Source: Ralstonia sp. UNC404CL21Col
GTDB lineage: Bacteria; Pseudomonadota; Gammaproteobacteria; Burkholderiales; Burkholderiaceae
Direction of reading: 5' to 3'
DNA: 64,000 nucleotides
Assembly (NCBI RefSeq): GCF_000620465.1
Contig: NZ_KK211140.1
Span: forward strand, 499,964-563,963
The position numbers and the translations under genes were made by a program. The notes below the pieces were generated by a model. That model made no database searches. It saw only the letters and a list, made by a program, of their open reading frames with translations, and was not told the origin of the DNA. This document shows, piece by piece, positions 9,353 through 19,082 of the stretch (positions within the stretch are counted from its first letter, which is position 1; each line of letters opens with the position of its first letter).

Positions 9353-9994
9353 TTACGCCGCGCGCTTCTTTGCCGGCGCGCGCTTGGCTGCCGTCTTGGT
9401 GGCGGTTTTTGCGGCGGTTTTGGTGGCCGTCTTCGTGGCGGTCTTGCCCGTACCAGCCGCGCGCTTGGTGGCGGGCTTCTTGGCAGCCGTCTTGGCAGGC
9501 GCCTTCTTGGCCGGCGCTGCAGCCTTGGTCGGGCGCTCGCCTGCCAGCTTCGGCTTGGTGGTCCGGCGCTTGGCGGGCGTGACCTCTTCGGCCTCGTCTT
9601 CCTCGTCGTCGTAACCTTCGCTGGCCTTGGGCAGGCCACGCTTGCCCGTGCCGCCGAGTTCGATGCGCACAGGCTTGTCACCCCAGATTTCTTCGAGGTT
9701 GTAGTACTGGCGCAGTTGCGGCTGCATGATGTGGACCACGGCGTCGCCGCAGTCGACCAGCACCCATTCGCCCACGTCTTCGCCTTCCACGGCGATGATG
9801 TGGCCGCCGGCTTCCTTCACGGCGTCACGCACCGATGCGGCGAGGGCCTTCGTCTGGCGATTGGACGTGCCGCTGGCGATGACCGTGCGGTCAAACAGTT
9901 CGGTCAGGTGCGTCGTATTGAAGACCTTGATGTCTTGCGCCTTGACGTCTTCGAGCGCGTCGACGATCACGCGTTGTAGTTTGCGAATATCCAT
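9353..9994 (-). CDS. rsfS: Ribosomal silencing factor RsfS with a long Lys/Ala-rich tail
   Basis: Residues 1 to about 115 are a normal RsfS domain (VIASGTSNRQTKALA; GEWVLVDCGDAVVHIM), which binds uL14 of the 50S subunit and blocks subunit joining in starvation. Typical RsfS proteins end soon after this. Here about 95 further residues follow: first an acidic patch (YDDEEDEAEE), then a low-complexity basic tail built of KTATK/KTAAK/PAKK units, like bacterial histone H1-like tails. The tail could bind rRNA or DNA, or it may be disordered. It is the eighth-to-fifth block of the yebC operon, between nadD and rlmH. Confidence 0.93.
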   Translation of the reverse strand: MDIRKLQRVIVDALEDVKAQDIKVFNTTHLTELFDRTVIASGTSNRQTKALAASVRDAVKEAGGHIIAVEGEDVGEWVLVDCGDAVVHIMQPQLRQYYNLEEIWGDKPVRIELGGTGKRGLPKASEGYDDEEDEAEEVTPAKRRTTKPKLAGERPTKAAAPAKKAPAKTAAKKPATKRAAGTGKTATKTATKTAAKTATKTAAKRAPAKKRAA

Positions 9995-10066
9995 ACTGAG
10001 TGAGAAGAACGTTTAAAGGGCGAGAAAAAAGGTCAAAAAAGCGCGTGAATGCGGTCAATCACGCGG

Positions 10067-10777
10067 TCAAGCACTGACTGTGCCATTGGCACGGCGGTAC
10101 AGCGAATGCGATTGGATCAGGTCGGCCACGCCGGCGGGCAGGTCGGCGTCGCACCGAGCGCCCGTCGCCAACTGCTGGCGCAGGCGGGTGGAAGACAGGT
10201 CGACGGCCAGGGTCTGGTCGATCCACATGTGGCCGGCGGGTGCGCATTGTATCAATGCCGTGTCGCCGCGGCGCACATCGAGTTCGCGCTGCACCGGCAC
10301 ATGCAATGCCTGAAGGTCGAAACCCGGGCGTGTGGCGACGCACAGGTGGACGTATTCGAACAGGTCCTGCCAGCCGTGCCAGGTGTCCAGGCCGACGAGC
10401 TGGTCGGCCCCCATGAGCCACGCCATGGAGGTATCCGGGCCGTAGACGCCGCGCAAATCGCGCACAGTGTCGATGGTGTAGCTGGGGCCGTGGCGATCTA
10501 CTTCCATGCTGCTCACGTGGACGCGCGCGCGGCCACCGCGTACCGCTTTGGCTGCCAGTTCCGTCATGGCGAAGCGCAACGGTGCGGGCGTGATGTCGGC
10601 GGCTTTCTGCCACGACACGCCGGTGGGAATCCACAGCAGCTCATCCAGGTCGAGGCGGGCGATGCACAGTTCGGCCAGGGCGATGTGGCCGACATGCGGC
10701 GGATCGAACGTGCCGCCCAGCAAACCAAGCCGGTAGGGGCGATCGAGATCGGGGTGCACGAATGTGGGAAGCGTCAT
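10067..10777 (-). CDS. nadD: Nicotinate-nucleotide adenylyltransferase
   Basis: This roughly 236-residue nucleotidyltransferase makes nicotinate adenine dinucleotide from NaMN and ATP in NAD synthesis. The [12 protein letters not shown] motif (residues about 16-27) is the ATP-binding T/HxGH site, and the C-terminal ISSTRLR-type signature appears as [10 protein letters not shown] use the ATG at 10775-10777, which overlaps the hemF stop as ATGA. An in-frame TTG six bases upstream is less likely. The gene is in the operon with hemF and rsfS. Confidence 0.93.
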   Translation of the reverse strand: MTLPTFVHPDLDRPYRLGLLGGTFDPPHVGHIALAELCIARLDLDELLWIPTGVSWQKAADITPAPLRFAMTELAAKAVRGGRARVHVSSMEVDRHGPSYTIDTVRDLRGVYGPDTSMAWLMGADQLVGLDTWHGWQDLFEYVHLCVATRPGFDLQALHVPVQRELDVRRGDTALIQCAPAGHMWIDQTLAVDLSSTRLRQQLATGARCDADLPAGVADLIQSHSLYRRANGTVSA

Positions 10778-11682
10778 ACCCAATCGCGCGCCGGCAGGAA
10801 ATCGGTGTACAGGGCGGCTTCCGGCGAACCCGGCTCCGGCTGCCAGTCGTAGCGCCAGTTGGCCACCGGCGGCATCGACATCAGGATCGATTCCGCGCGG
10901 CCGCCGCTTTGCAGGCCGAACAGCGTGCCGCGGTCGAATACCAGGTTGAACTCGACATAGCGGCCACGACGATAGGCCTGGAAGGCACGTTCGCGCTCAC
11001 CGTAGGGCGTGGCGTGGCGTTGCTCGGCGATGGGCAGCCAGGCCGGCAGGAAGGCGTCGCCCACCGAGCGCATCATCTCGAAGCTGCGCTCGAAGCCCAG
11101 CTCAGCAAAGTCGTCAAAGAAGATGCCGCCGACGCCGCGCGCTTCCTTGCGGTGCTTCAGATAGAAATAGTCGTCGCACCATTGCTTGAAGCGCGGGTAC
11201 AGCTCATCGCCGTAAGGGGCCAGCGCGCCTTGGCAGGTGCGGTGGAAATGCGACGCGTCTTCGGTGAAGCCGTAGTAGGGCGTGAGGTCCATGCCGCCGC
11301 CGAACCACCAGACGGGCTCCGCGTCCGGGCGCACGGCGACGAAGCAGCGCACGTTCATGTGCACTGTCGGCACGTACGGGTTGCGCGGATGGAAGACCAG
11401 CGACACGCCCATCGCCTCGAAACCGCGTCCGGCCAATTCGGGCCGGTTGGCCGTCGCCGACGGGGGCAGGGTGTCGCCCATCACGTGCGAGAAGCCGACG
11501 CCGCCGCGCTCAAGCAGCGCGCCGCCTTCCAGGATACGGGTGCGACCGCTGCCGCGCAGGCGCTCGGTGGGCGGCTTCTCCCATGCGTCGGTGATGAACG
11601 TGCCGCCGTCCAGCGCGCTGGCGGCAGTGGTGATGCGGTCCTGCAGGTCCAGCAGGTAGGCGCGGACGGCTTGGGTATCCAT
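10774..11682 (-). CDS. hemF: Oxygen-dependent coproporphyrinogen III oxidase
   Basis: The 302-residue protein is the aerobic enzyme that turns coproporphyrinogen III into protoporphyrinogen IX in haem synthesis. Family hallmarks are clear: the MNVRCF strand, [14 protein letters not shown], the HFHRTCQ segment and the [13 protein letters not shown] motif. Its length matches the family. The stop overlaps the nadD start by four bases. About 155 bp separate it from purD upstream, including a strong hairpin near 11792-11826 (GCCGCGCC...GGCGCGGC) without a T tract. Confidence 0.95.
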   Translation of the reverse strand: MDTQAVRAYLLDLQDRITTAASALDGGTFITDAWEKPPTERLRGSGRTRILEGGALLERGGVGFSHVMGDTLPPSATANRPELAGRGFEAMGVSLVFHPRNPYVPTVHMNVRCFVAVRPDAEPVWWFGGGMDLTPYYGFTEDASHFHRTCQGALAPYGDELYPRFKQWCDDYFYLKHRKEARGVGGIFFDDFAELGFERSFEMMRSVGDAFLPAWLPIAEQRHATPYGERERAFQAYRRGRYVEFNLVFDRGTLFGLQSGGRAESILMSMPPVANWRYDWQPEPGSPEAALYTDFLPARDWV

Positions 11683-11838
11683 GCGATCAGAAGGAGGCCG
11701 CTCGCAGGGGCGAGTCGGGCCGAGTCATACGGTTGTCACCATTGTAGCGGGCGGGCCGCGCGGGCAAGTTGGGGATCACCCGGGGTGACGGATGCCGCGC
11801 CTGCCCCATCGTGGGGCATCGGCGCGGCGGGCGGTCGC

Positions 11839-13107
11839 TCAATGGCGGATGGCGCGATGTCCGATATCGGTACGGTACTGGGCGCCGTCAAAGTGGATCT
11901 GCTCGATGGCGTTGTACGCCGCACGCTGCGCCGCCTTGACGGTATCGGCCAGGCCGACCACGCACAGCACCCGGCCGCCGTTGGTGGTCAGCACGCCGTC
12001 CTTGAGCGTGGTGCCAGCGTGGAACGTGACGCTGTCTTCGGTTTCCTTCGGGATGCCGGTGATGACGTCGCCCTTGCGCGGTGTATCCGGGTAGTTATGG
12101 GCGGCCATCACCACGCCCAGCGCGGTGCGGCGGTCCCAGTCCAGCTCCATGCCGTCGAGCTTGCCGTCGATGGCGCGGTCGAGCACGTCGTACAGGTCCG
12201 TCTTCATGCGCGCCATGATCGGCTGCGTTTCCGGGTCGCCCATGCGGCAGTTGAATTCGAGCGTCTTGGGATTGCCTTCTGCATCGATCATCAGGCCGGC
12301 ATACAGGAAGCCGGTGTACGGGATGCCGTCCTTCTCCATGCCGCGGATGGTCGGCAGGATGATCTCGCGCAGCGCCCGGGCGTGCAGCGTCGGCGTAACG
12401 ACTGGCGCAGGCGAGTAGGCGCCCATGCCGCCCGTGTTGGGGCCGGCGTCGCCGTCGAGCAGGCGCTTGTGGTCTTGGCTGGTGGCCAGTGCCACGACGT
12501 TCTTGCCGTCGCACACGACGATAAAGCTCGCTTCTTCGCCGGCCAGGAATTCTTCGATCACCACGCGCGCGCCGGCGTCGCCCAGGCGGTTGTCGGCCAG
12601 CATCATGTCGATGGCGCTGTGCGCTTCCTCGGCGGTCATCGCCACGACCACGCCCTTGCCGGCGGCCAGGCCATCGGCCTTGATGACGATCGGCGCGCCT
12701 TCCTGGTCAACGTACGCATGTGCCTGCGCAGCATCACCGAAGGTCTGGTACTTGGCAGTCGGAATGCCGTGGCGGTGCATGAACGCCTTGGCGAAATCCT
12801 TCGACGATTCGAGCTGCGCGGCGGCCTTGGTCGGGCCGAAGATGCGCAGGCCCTTGGCGCGGAACAGGTCGACGATGCCGGCCGCCAGCGGCGCTTCCGG
12901 ACCGACCACCGTGAAGTGGATGCCTTCGCGCTCGGCAAAGGCGGCCAGCACTTCCGGATCCGTGATCGGGAGGTTCTGCAGGCGCTTGTCGAGCGCCGTG
13001 CCACCGTTGCCGGGGGCCACGTACACCACCTGTACCTTGGGCGAGCGTGCCAGCTTCCATGCCAGGGCGTGCTCTCGACCGCCCGAACCGACCACCATCA
13101 CTTTCAT
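11839..13107 (-). CDS. purD: Phosphoribosylamine--glycine ligase
   Basis: The 422-residue ATP-grasp enzyme catalyses the second step of purine synthesis, joining glycine to phosphoribosylamine. The N-terminal MKVMVVGSGGREHALAW motif, the ATP-grasp segment VIKADGLAAGKGVVVA and the metal-site region LEFNCRMGDPETQ are intact. I place the start at the ATG of MKVMVV (13105-13107) because the 16 extra codons upstream are not part of the family. It is separated from yebC by a terminator hairpin, so it may also have its own promoter. Confidence 0.95.
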   Translation of the reverse strand: MKVMVVGSGGREHALAWKLARSPKVQVVYVAPGNGGTALDKRLQNLPITDPEVLAAFAEREGIHFTVVGPEAPLAAGIVDLFRAKGLRIFGPTKAAAQLESSKDFAKAFMHRHGIPTAKYQTFGDAAQAHAYVDQEGAPIVIKADGLAAGKGVVVAMTAEEAHSAIDMMLADNRLGDAGARVVIEEFLAGEEASFIVVCDGKNVVALATSQDHKRLLDGDAGPNTGGMGAYSPAPVVTPTLHARALREIILPTIRGMEKDGIPYTGFLYAGLMIDAEGNPKTLEFNCRMGDPETQPIMARMKTDLYDVLDRAIDGKLDGMELDWDRRTALGVVMAAHNYPDTPRKGDVITGIPKETEDSVTFHAGTTLKDGVLTTNGGRVLCVVGLADTVKAAQRAAYNAIEQIHFDGAQYRTDIGHRAIRH

Positions 13108-13149
13108 GCTGTACCTACCTGAAATTGCAAATCCGATTCGAAATCTGGA

Positions 13150-13184
13150 AAACAAAAACGGCGATCGTGAGGTCGATCGCCGTT
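13150..13184 (-). terminator. Rho-independent terminator between yebC and purD
   Basis: On the minus strand an 11-bp perfect stem (AACGGCGATCG with CGATCGCCGTT; loop of six) is followed by a T-rich run read from 13156-13150. It lies just after yebC and suggests at least partial termination before purD. Confidence 0.8.
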
Positions 13185-13201
13185 ATGCGCGCGTCCGGGG
13201 C

Positions 13202-13927
13202 TTACTCCCCGATGACCGCGTTGGTGAAGACTTCCTGCACGTCGTCCAGGTTTTCCAGGACGTCGAGCAGCTTCTGCATCTTGACCGCGTCTTCGCCGGT
13301 GAACTCGACTTCGGTCTGCGGCTTCATGATGACTTCGGCCAGTTCGGCCTTGAAGCCGGCCGCTTCCAGCGCGGTCTTGACCTTGGCGAAATCGTGCGGC
13401 GGGCAGATGACTTCAAGCGAGCCGTCTTCGTGCGTGAGGACGTCGTCGGCGCCGGCTTCGAGCGCGGCGTCCATCAGCTTGTCTTCGGGCGTGCCGGGGG
13501 CAAAGATGAACTGGCCGATGTGGTCGAACAGGAACGCGACGGAGCCCGACGTGCCCATGTTGCCGCCGTACTTGTCGAAGCCGTGACGGACTTCGGCCAC
13601 GGTGCGCGTGCGGTTGTCGGTCAGGCAGTCGACGATCACGGCTGCGCCGTTGATGCCGTAGCCTTCGTAGCGGATTTCTTCGTAGTTCGCGCCTTCCAGG
13701 CCGCCCACGCCGCGCTGGATGGCGCGGTTGATGTTGTCCTTGGGCATGTTCGCGTCGGTGGCCTTGTCCATGGCCAGGCGCAGGCGCGGGTTGGAGTCGG
13801 CATCGCCGCCGCCCAGACGGGCCGCCACGGTGATTTCCTTGATCAGGCGCGTCCAAATCTTGCCGCGCTTGGCGTCGGCAGCGGCTTTTTTATGCTTGAT
13901 ATTGGCCCATTTGGAATGACCGGCCAT
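13202..13927 (-). CDS. yebC: YebC/PmpR-family protein
   Basis: The 241-residue protein begins [20 protein letters not shown], the signature of the YebC/TACO1 family. Members act as DNA-binding regulators or as factors that relieve ribosome stalling at proline-rich stretches. The length and the [12 protein letters not shown] segment are typical. It is the first gene of the minus-strand cluster, divergent from the HerA-like ATPase gene, and a terminator follows it directly. Confidence 0.95.
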   Translation of the reverse strand: MAGHSKWANIKHKKAAADAKRGKIWTRLIKEITVAARLGGGDADSNPRLRLAMDKATDANMPKDNINRAIQRGVGGLEGANYEEIRYEGYGINGAAVIVDCLTDNRTRTVAEVRHGFDKYGGNMGTSGSVAFLFDHIGQFIFAPGTPEDKLMDAALEAGADDVLTHEDGSLEVICPPHDFAKVKTALEAAGFKAELAEVIMKPQTEVEFTGEDAVKMQKLLDVLENLDDVQEVFTNAVIGE

Positions 13928-14098
13928 GAAACTCTCCGAGCGGAATGCAGTGGAATCTGGCGCTCAGATGGCGGTTTGACGCCACCTGCACGCTCTATAA
14001 TCGGTCGCAGATTTTAGCATGCTGCACACGCCCGCCGCCCCGTCCATCCGGTCGACTTGCCGGTGTGTCCTCCCCAGATTGATCCTCGTCCAAACGCC

Positions 14099-15664
14099 AT
14101 GACCGATCCCATCCTGATTGCCAAGAACGCCAAAGCCGAGCTGGTGCTGCTGCCCCAGCTCGCCAACCGGCATGGCCTGATCACCGGCGCCACCGGCACC
14201 GGCAAGACCGTGACCCTCCAAACCATCGCCCAGGGCCTGTCGAAGATTGGCGTACCGGTTTTCCTGGCCGACGTGAAAGGTGATCTGACCGGCATTTCGC
14301 AGCCCGGCCAGTCGAACGACAAGCTCAAGGCCCGCCTCCGGGAGCGCGGCCTGGAAGAGCCGCAATGGGCCGGTTGCCCCGTCACGTTGTGGGATGTATA
14401 CGGCGAGCGCGGCCACCCCGTGCGCGCCACCGTGTCCGACATGGGGCCGCTGATGCTGTCGCGCATGCTGGAGCTGAACGACATCCAGACCGGCGTGCTG
14501 AACCTTGTCTTCAAGATTGCGGACGACTCGGGCCTCGCGCTGCTCGACATGAAAGACCTGCGGGCGATGCTCCAGCACGTTGGCGAGCATGCTTCGGACT
14601 ACACGAACAAGTACGGGAATATCTCGTCGGCCAGCATCGGGGCCATTCAGCGCAACCTGATCGCGCTGGAAGAGCAGGGCGCCGACCAGTTCTTCGGCGA
14701 GCCGATGCTCGACATCAACGATCTGATGCAGACCGTGCGCGGCCAGGGCGTGATCAACATCCTGGCGGCCGACAAGCTGCTCAACGCGCCCAAGCTGTAC
14801 GCGACGTTCCTGCTGTGGATGCTCTCCGAGCTGTTCGAGCATCTGCCCGAGGTGGGCGACGTGGACAAGCCCAAACTCGCTTTCTTCTTTGACGAGGCGC
14901 ACTTGCTGTTCAACGATGCACCGCCGTCGCTGCTGCAGAAGGTGGAGCAGGTGGTGCGGCTGATCCGCTCCAAGGGCGTGGGCGTGTACTTCGTGACGCA
15001 AAATCCCGCCGACGTGCCGGACACGGTGCTCGGCCAGCTCGGCAACCGCGTGCAGCACGCGCTGCGGGCCTTCACGCCGCGTGACCAGAAGGCCGTGAAG
15101 GCCGCGGCCACCACGATGCGCGCAAACCCCGAGTTCAGCATCGAAGAGGCCATCGGCGAACTGGCCGTGGGCGAGGCGCTGATCTCCATGCTGGACGAGG
15201 GCGGCCGCCCAGAGATCACGCAGCGTGCGTTTGTCGTCCCGCCCGCGTCGCGCATCGGGCCGATCTCGGACGACGAGCGTCGCGCGCTGATGACGAATTC
15301 GTTGGTGGCCGGCCGTTACGACACGGCAATCGACCGTGAATCGGCGTACGAAATCCTGAGCGGCCGCGTGGCGAAGGGCGGGGCGGCATCGGCGCCGGCT
15401 CCCGGTTCCATCGGCACGGACTTCGGGGCATCGACAGGCTCAGCGCCCGCGCCTGCACCTGCGCCGGCGCAACAGGAGAGCGGCGGCGGTTGGCTGGGCG
15501 ATGTCGGATCGATCCTCACGAAGGGCACGGGCCGCAGCGGCCGTGGCGATTCGATTGTCGAAACGTTGGCCAAGTCGACGATGCGCACCATCGGTTCGAC
15601 CGTCGGGCGCGAAATCGTGCGCGGCGTGCTGGGCAGCATTCTGGGCGGGTCGAAGAAGCGCTGA
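14099..15664 (+). CDS. HerA/YjgR-like ATPase (DUF853 family)
   Basis: The roughly 521-residue protein has a Walker A motif GATGTGKT near the N-terminus, a Walker B region [12 protein letters not shown] and an arginine-finger-like segment [21 protein letters not shown], as in E. coli YjgR and the DUF853 helicase-like ATPases. A Gly/Ala/Pro-rich linker precedes a conserved C-terminus ([15 protein letters not shown]). Its function is uncertain, but related HerA proteins are hexameric DNA translocases. I chose the ATG at 14099 ([10 protein letters not shown]). A TTG 42 bases upstream is possible but has no family support. A strong terminator follows. Confidence 0.85.
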   Translation: MTDPILIAKNAKAELVLLPQLANRHGLITGATGTGKTVTLQTIAQGLSKIGVPVFLADVKGDLTGISQPGQSNDKLKARLRERGLEEPQWAGCPVTLWDVYGERGHPVRATVSDMGPLMLSRMLELNDIQTGVLNLVFKIADDSGLALLDMKDLRAMLQHVGEHASDYTNKYGNISSASIGAIQRNLIALEEQGADQFFGEPMLDINDLMQTVRGQGVINILAADKLLNAPKLYATFLLWMLSELFEHLPEVGDVDKPKLAFFFDEAHLLFNDAPPSLLQKVEQVVRLIRSKGVGVYFVTQNPADVPDTVLGQLGNRVQHALRAFTPRDQKAVKAAATTMRANPEFSIEEAIGELAVGEALISMLDEGGRPEITQRAFVVPPASRIGPISDDERRALMTNSLVAGRYDTAIDRESAYEILSGRVAKGGAASAPAPGSIGTDFGASTGSAPAPAPAPAQQESGGGWLGDVGSILTKGTGRSGRGDSIVETLAKSTMRTIGSTVGREIVRGVLGSILGGSKKR

Positions 15665-15687
15665 GCGCATCCGAGGCACCAAAGACA

Positions 15688-15712
15688 ACAGCCGGCATTG
15701 CCGGCTGTTTTT
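15688..15712 (+). terminator. Rho-independent terminator after the HerA-like gene
   Basis: ACAGCCGG and CCGGCTGT form an 8-bp perfect stem with a 5-base loop, followed by TTTTTG. It sits 24 bases after the stop and just before the end of the convergent upp gene. Confidence 0.85.
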
Positions 15713-15735
15713 GTTTGCGCTGAGACCGTGCGCGA

Positions 15736-16386
15736 TCAGTTTTTCGTGCCGAACAGACGATCGCCCGCGTCGCCCAGGCCCGGGATGATGTAGGCGTTTT
15801 CATCCAGGTGCGAATCGAGCGATGCCACGAACAGCTTCACGCCCGGATGCGCCTGCTGGAACACCTCCACGCCTTCGGGCGCAGCCACGAGCGCCAGGAA
15901 GAGGATGTTCTCGTCGGGCACGCCGCGCTTCTTCATCACGTCGACGGCGTGGACGGCCGAGTAACCGGTGGCGACCATCGGATCGCACAGGATGAAGGTG
16001 CGGTCTTCCAGGTCGGGCAGCCGCACGAGGTATTCCACCGGACGGTGTTGGTCATCGCGGTACACGCCGATATGGCCGATACGCGCCGACGGAATCAGCT
16101 CCACGAGCCCGTCGCTCATACCCACGCCCGCACGCAGCACCGGCACCACGGCCAGCTTGCGGCCGGCGATGACGGGCGCTTCCATCGGGCCCATCGGCGT
16201 GTCGATGTGGCGGCTGGTCAGCGGCAGGTTGCGCGTGATCTCGTAGCCCATCAGCAGCGTGATCTCACGCAGCAGCTCGCGGAACGTGCGCGTGGACGTG
16301 TCCTTGTCGCGCATGTGCGTGAGCTTGTGCTGGATCAGCGGGTGATTGAGGATGAACAGGTTCGGAAAGCGCGGATCTTGTTTCAT
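15736..16386 (-). CDS. upp: Uracil phosphoribosyltransferase
   Basis: The 216-residue enzyme converts uracil and PRPP to UMP in pyrimidine salvage. The PRPP-binding loop [14 protein letters not shown] and the C-terminal uracil-binding segment ([16 protein letters not shown]) are both present at normal positions and length. It lies 65 bp after the NCS1 permease in the same orientation, so the pair forms a likely uptake-and-salvage unit. Confidence 0.96.
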   Translation of the reverse strand: MKQDPRFPNLFILNHPLIQHKLTHMRDKDTSTRTFRELLREITLLMGYEITRNLPLTSRHIDTPMGPMEAPVIAGRKLAVVPVLRAGVGMSDGLVELIPSARIGHIGVYRDDQHRPVEYLVRLPDLEDRTFILCDPMVATGYSAVHAVDVMKKRGVPDENILFLALVAAPEGVEVFQQAHPGVKLFVASLDSHLDENAYIIPGLGDAGDRLFGTKN

Positions 16387-16451
16387 GGCGGCAGGGGATT
16401 CTCAGATGGGGCGCATTGTACCGGCGCGCCCCGTGTCGATTTTGGAAGCGC

Positions 16452-17930
16452 TCAGCGGCGGCCGCGCATCAGGAGCACATACACCACGGCCGAGATCGCC
16501 AGGCCCACGAACCACGCATACGTGTACAGCGCTTCGAACACGCCCGGCACGCTGGCGACGAAACCGGCCTGCTTGAAGAAGCCCGGCAGATTGGGCAGCA
16601 CGCCGATGATGAGCGCGACGATGGCGCGGCCGTTCCAGCCGTTGCCGTAACCGTACGGGCCGTCTACGCGGAACAGTTCTCCGGTCTTCAGCACCGTGCG
16701 GCGCACCAGGAAGTAATCGACCATCATGATGCCGGCCACCGGGCCCAGCAGCGCGCCGTAACCAACCAGCCACGTGAAGATGTAACCCTTGGTGGTTTCC
16801 AGGATCTTCCACGGCATCATCGCCAGGCCGATGCCCGCCGTGATGTAGCCGCCGATGCGGAACGAAATGCGATGCGGCGCCAGGTTCGAGAAGTCATACG
16901 CCGGCGAGACCACGTTGGCGGCGATGTTCGTCATGAGCGTGGCGGTAATCAGCGCCAGCAGCGCGACGATGACCGACGGGCCGGTCATCTTGCCGGCCAG
17001 CGTGACCGGATCCCAGATGGCCTGGCCGTAGATGACCACCGTGGAGGACGTGACGAGCACGGCCACCAGCGCCAGCAGCCCCATCGGCAGCGGCAGGCCG
17101 ATCGCCTGCCCGACCAGCTGATCGCGCTGGCTGCGTGCGAAGCGAGTGAAGTCGGGAATGTTCAGCGCGAGCGTGGCCCAGTAGCCGACCATGGCGGTGA
17201 GCGACGGCCAGAAGAAGCCCCAGAACTCGCCGGCGCGCTTGCCGCCTGCAGAAAACGCCGACGGCGCCGACAGCATCGGGCCGAAGCCGCCCGCATGGAC
17301 ATACGCCCACCAGACCAGGCCCAGCGCGGCCAGGATCAGCAGCGGGGTCGCCAGCGCCTGGAAGCGCTTGATCGATTCGAGCCCCTTGGTGATCAGCCAG
17401 ATGTGCAGCGCCCAGAACAGCAGGAAGCAGAATCCCTGGCCGGGGTTGATGCCCAGCCCCGGAATGTTGCTGCCGACCAGCATGTTGTCGGTGACGACGT
17501 TGAGGATCGTGTAGATCGCCTGGCTGCCGAGCCACGTCTGGATGCCGAACCAGCCGCACGCCACGATGGCCCGCAGAATGGCCGGCAACTGCGCGCCGCG
17601 CACGCCGAACGACGCCCGCACCAGCACAGGAAAGGGAATGCCGTACTTGGTGCCAGCGTGGCCCACCAGCACCATCGGCACCAGCACGATCAGGTTGCCG
17701 AGGAACACCGTCAGCACCGCCTGCCACCAGTTCATGCCCTCGCTCATCAGCCCCGAAGCCAGCATGTAGGCCGGCACCGACACCACCATCGACACCCACA
17801 GCGCGGCGTAATTGGTCGCCGTCCAGGTGCGGGCCGCGGGCGGGGTGGGGTTGAGGTCTTCGTTCCAGAGGGTCGGGTCGGGTGCCCCGGCGGCATCCGC
17901 GGAGAAGGCGGAAGAGGTGGTTTGGCTCAT
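16452..17930 (-). CDS. NCS1-family nucleobase:cation symporter
   Basis: The 492-residue membrane protein has about 12 hydrophobic helices and the NCS1 hallmarks LWNEDLNPTPPAARTW and NYAALWVSM near the N-terminus. The family imports uracil, cytosine, allantoin, hydantoins or related compounds with Na+ or H+. Because upp follows at once, uracil or cytosine is the best guess. Allantoin-type (YbbW-like) specificity cannot be excluded. The start ATG at 17928-17930 precedes a hydrophilic tail of about 40 residues. Confidence 0.88.
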   Translation of the reverse strand: MSQTTSSAFSADAAGAPDPTLWNEDLNPTPPAARTWTATNYAALWVSMVVSVPAYMLASGLMSEGMNWWQAVLTVFLGNLIVLVPMVLVGHAGTKYGIPFPVLVRASFGVRGAQLPAILRAIVACGWFGIQTWLGSQAIYTILNVVTDNMLVGSNIPGLGINPGQGFCFLLFWALHIWLITKGLESIKRFQALATPLLILAALGLVWWAYVHAGGFGPMLSAPSAFSAGGKRAGEFWGFFWPSLTAMVGYWATLALNIPDFTRFARSQRDQLVGQAIGLPLPMGLLALVAVLVTSSTVVIYGQAIWDPVTLAGKMTGPSVIVALLALITATLMTNIAANVVSPAYDFSNLAPHRISFRIGGYITAGIGLAMMPWKILETTKGYIFTWLVGYGALLGPVAGIMMVDYFLVRRTVLKTGELFRVDGPYGYGNGWNGRAIVALIIGVLPNLPGFFKQAGFVASVPGVFEALYTYAWFVGLAISAVVYVLLMRGRR

Positions 17931-17978
17931 GTCGATGTGGGATCCGTTGTCGTTGTAGATATTCGGAATGCAGGCGCG

Positions 17979-18006
17979 ATTGTACGGCGCTCCCCGGCGT
18001 GCTCAA
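17979..18006 (-). promoter_or_regulatory. Candidate sigma-70 promoter for the NCS1-upp unit
   Basis: Reading the minus strand, TTGAGC (18006-18001) is followed after 16 bp by TACAAT (17984-17979). It lies about 50 bp upstream of the permease ATG, in the intergenic region shared with the divergent DMT gene. Confidence 0.45.
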
Positions 18007-18114
18007 GCGAAAGCTGTGCCAAGTGCAGCGCACCCCGCGTCGGAACGTTTTGTTGAATTCCAATACAATCGACGACGCTCTCCAACACCGCCCGCGGTTC
18101 TTCCGCGTTCCGCT

Positions 18115-19032
18115 GTGAACACCGCGTCTTCTGCGTCCACCACTCCCGCAAGAACCACCGACACCGGCGGGCTGCTGCTTGCCTCCGCGGGCGCCGTGCT
18201 GTTTTCCGCCAAGGCCATCGTCGCCAAGCTGATGTATCGCTACCAGGTGGACGCCGTCATGGTCATCACCCTGCGCATGCTGCTGGCTGCGCCGCTGTTC
18301 ATGGCGATGGGGTGGTGGCAGTCGCGCCGTGCGGAGCCCCTGACCGTGCCCGACCGCTGGCGCATCGTCGGCTTGGGGCTGATCGGCTATTACCTCTCCA
18401 GCTTTCTCGACTTCCTCGGCCTGCAGTACATCACGGCCGGGCTGGAGCGGCTGATCCTGTTCTTGACGCCGTCATTCGTGCTGCTGATCACGTCGACGGT
18501 TTTCAAGCGGCGCATTACCGGCTTGCAGTGGGTGTCGCTGGCGCTGGCCTATGCCGGCATCGTGCTGGTGTTTGCGCACGACCTGAATCTGGGCAACAAC
18601 AACGTCTGGCTGGGCGGCGGGTTGGTGCTCGCCAGCGCCGTCAGCTACGGTATCTATCTGCTGGCCAGCGGTGAGCTGGTCAAGCGCGTGGGTTCGATGC
18701 GGCTCGTCGCCTATGCGATGTGCGTGTCGACTGCGGCCTGTATCGTCCAGTTTCTGGTGCTGCGGCCGATGTCGGCACTGGTGTTGCCCTGGCAGGTGTA
18801 TGGGCTGTCGGCCATCAACTCGGTGTTCTGTACGGTGGCGCCGGTCACGATGACGATGATGGCGGTGGCGCGCGTGGGTGCGCCGGTGGCGTCGCAGGCG
18901 GGCATGATCGGGCCGGTGTCGACGCTGCTGTTGGGCTGGTGGCTGCTGGGCGAGCCGATCACGATTTGGCAGATTGCCGGCAGCGCGCTGGTGCTTGCCG
19001 GTATGGCGCTGCTGTCACGCCGTCGCGGCTGA
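18115..19032 (+). CDS. DMT-superfamily (EamA) transporter
   Basis: The 305-residue product has ten predicted helices in two EamA repeats, with GLLLASAGAVLFSAKAIVAKL at the first helix and GPVSTLLLGWWLLGEPIT in the second repeat. EamA transporters export amino acids or metabolites, and the substrate here is unknown. I use the GTG at 18115, which gives a normal-length protein. A longer frame from 17968 would add an arginine-rich leader with no family match. The gene is divergent from the NCS1 permease. Confidence 0.78.
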   Translation: MNTASSASTTPARTTDTGGLLLASAGAVLFSAKAIVAKLMYRYQVDAVMVITLRMLLAAPLFMAMGWWQSRRAEPLTVPDRWRIVGLGLIGYYLSSFLDFLGLQYITAGLERLILFLTPSFVLLITSTVFKRRITGLQWVSLALAYAGIVLVFAHDLNLGNNNVWLGGGLVLASAVSYGIYLLASGELVKRVGSMRLVAYAMCVSTAACIVQFLVLRPMSALVLPWQVYGLSAINSVFCTVAPVTMTMMAVARVGAPVASQAGMIGPVSTLLLGWWLLGEPITIWQIAGSALVLAGMALLSRRRG

Positions 19033-19082
19033 CGGGCGGCCGATCGAAATAATCCAAATAACAATCACAAGGAGTCAGACAG

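Noticed and set aside
11792..11826. Strong GC-rich hairpin after purD as a terminator
   Set aside because: It has no T tract on the minus strand, so I mention it only in the hemF entry.
10762..13122. A 786-codon plus-strand frame opposite hemF and purD
   Set aside because: It is the antisense of two clear enzymes, is rich in His/Arg/Ala, and has no family pattern.
16416..18056. A 546-codon plus-strand frame opposite the NCS1 permease
   Set aside because: Its composition (Arg, His, Gln, Asp) is typical of the reverse of a hydrophobic membrane protein gene, and the permease itself is well supported.
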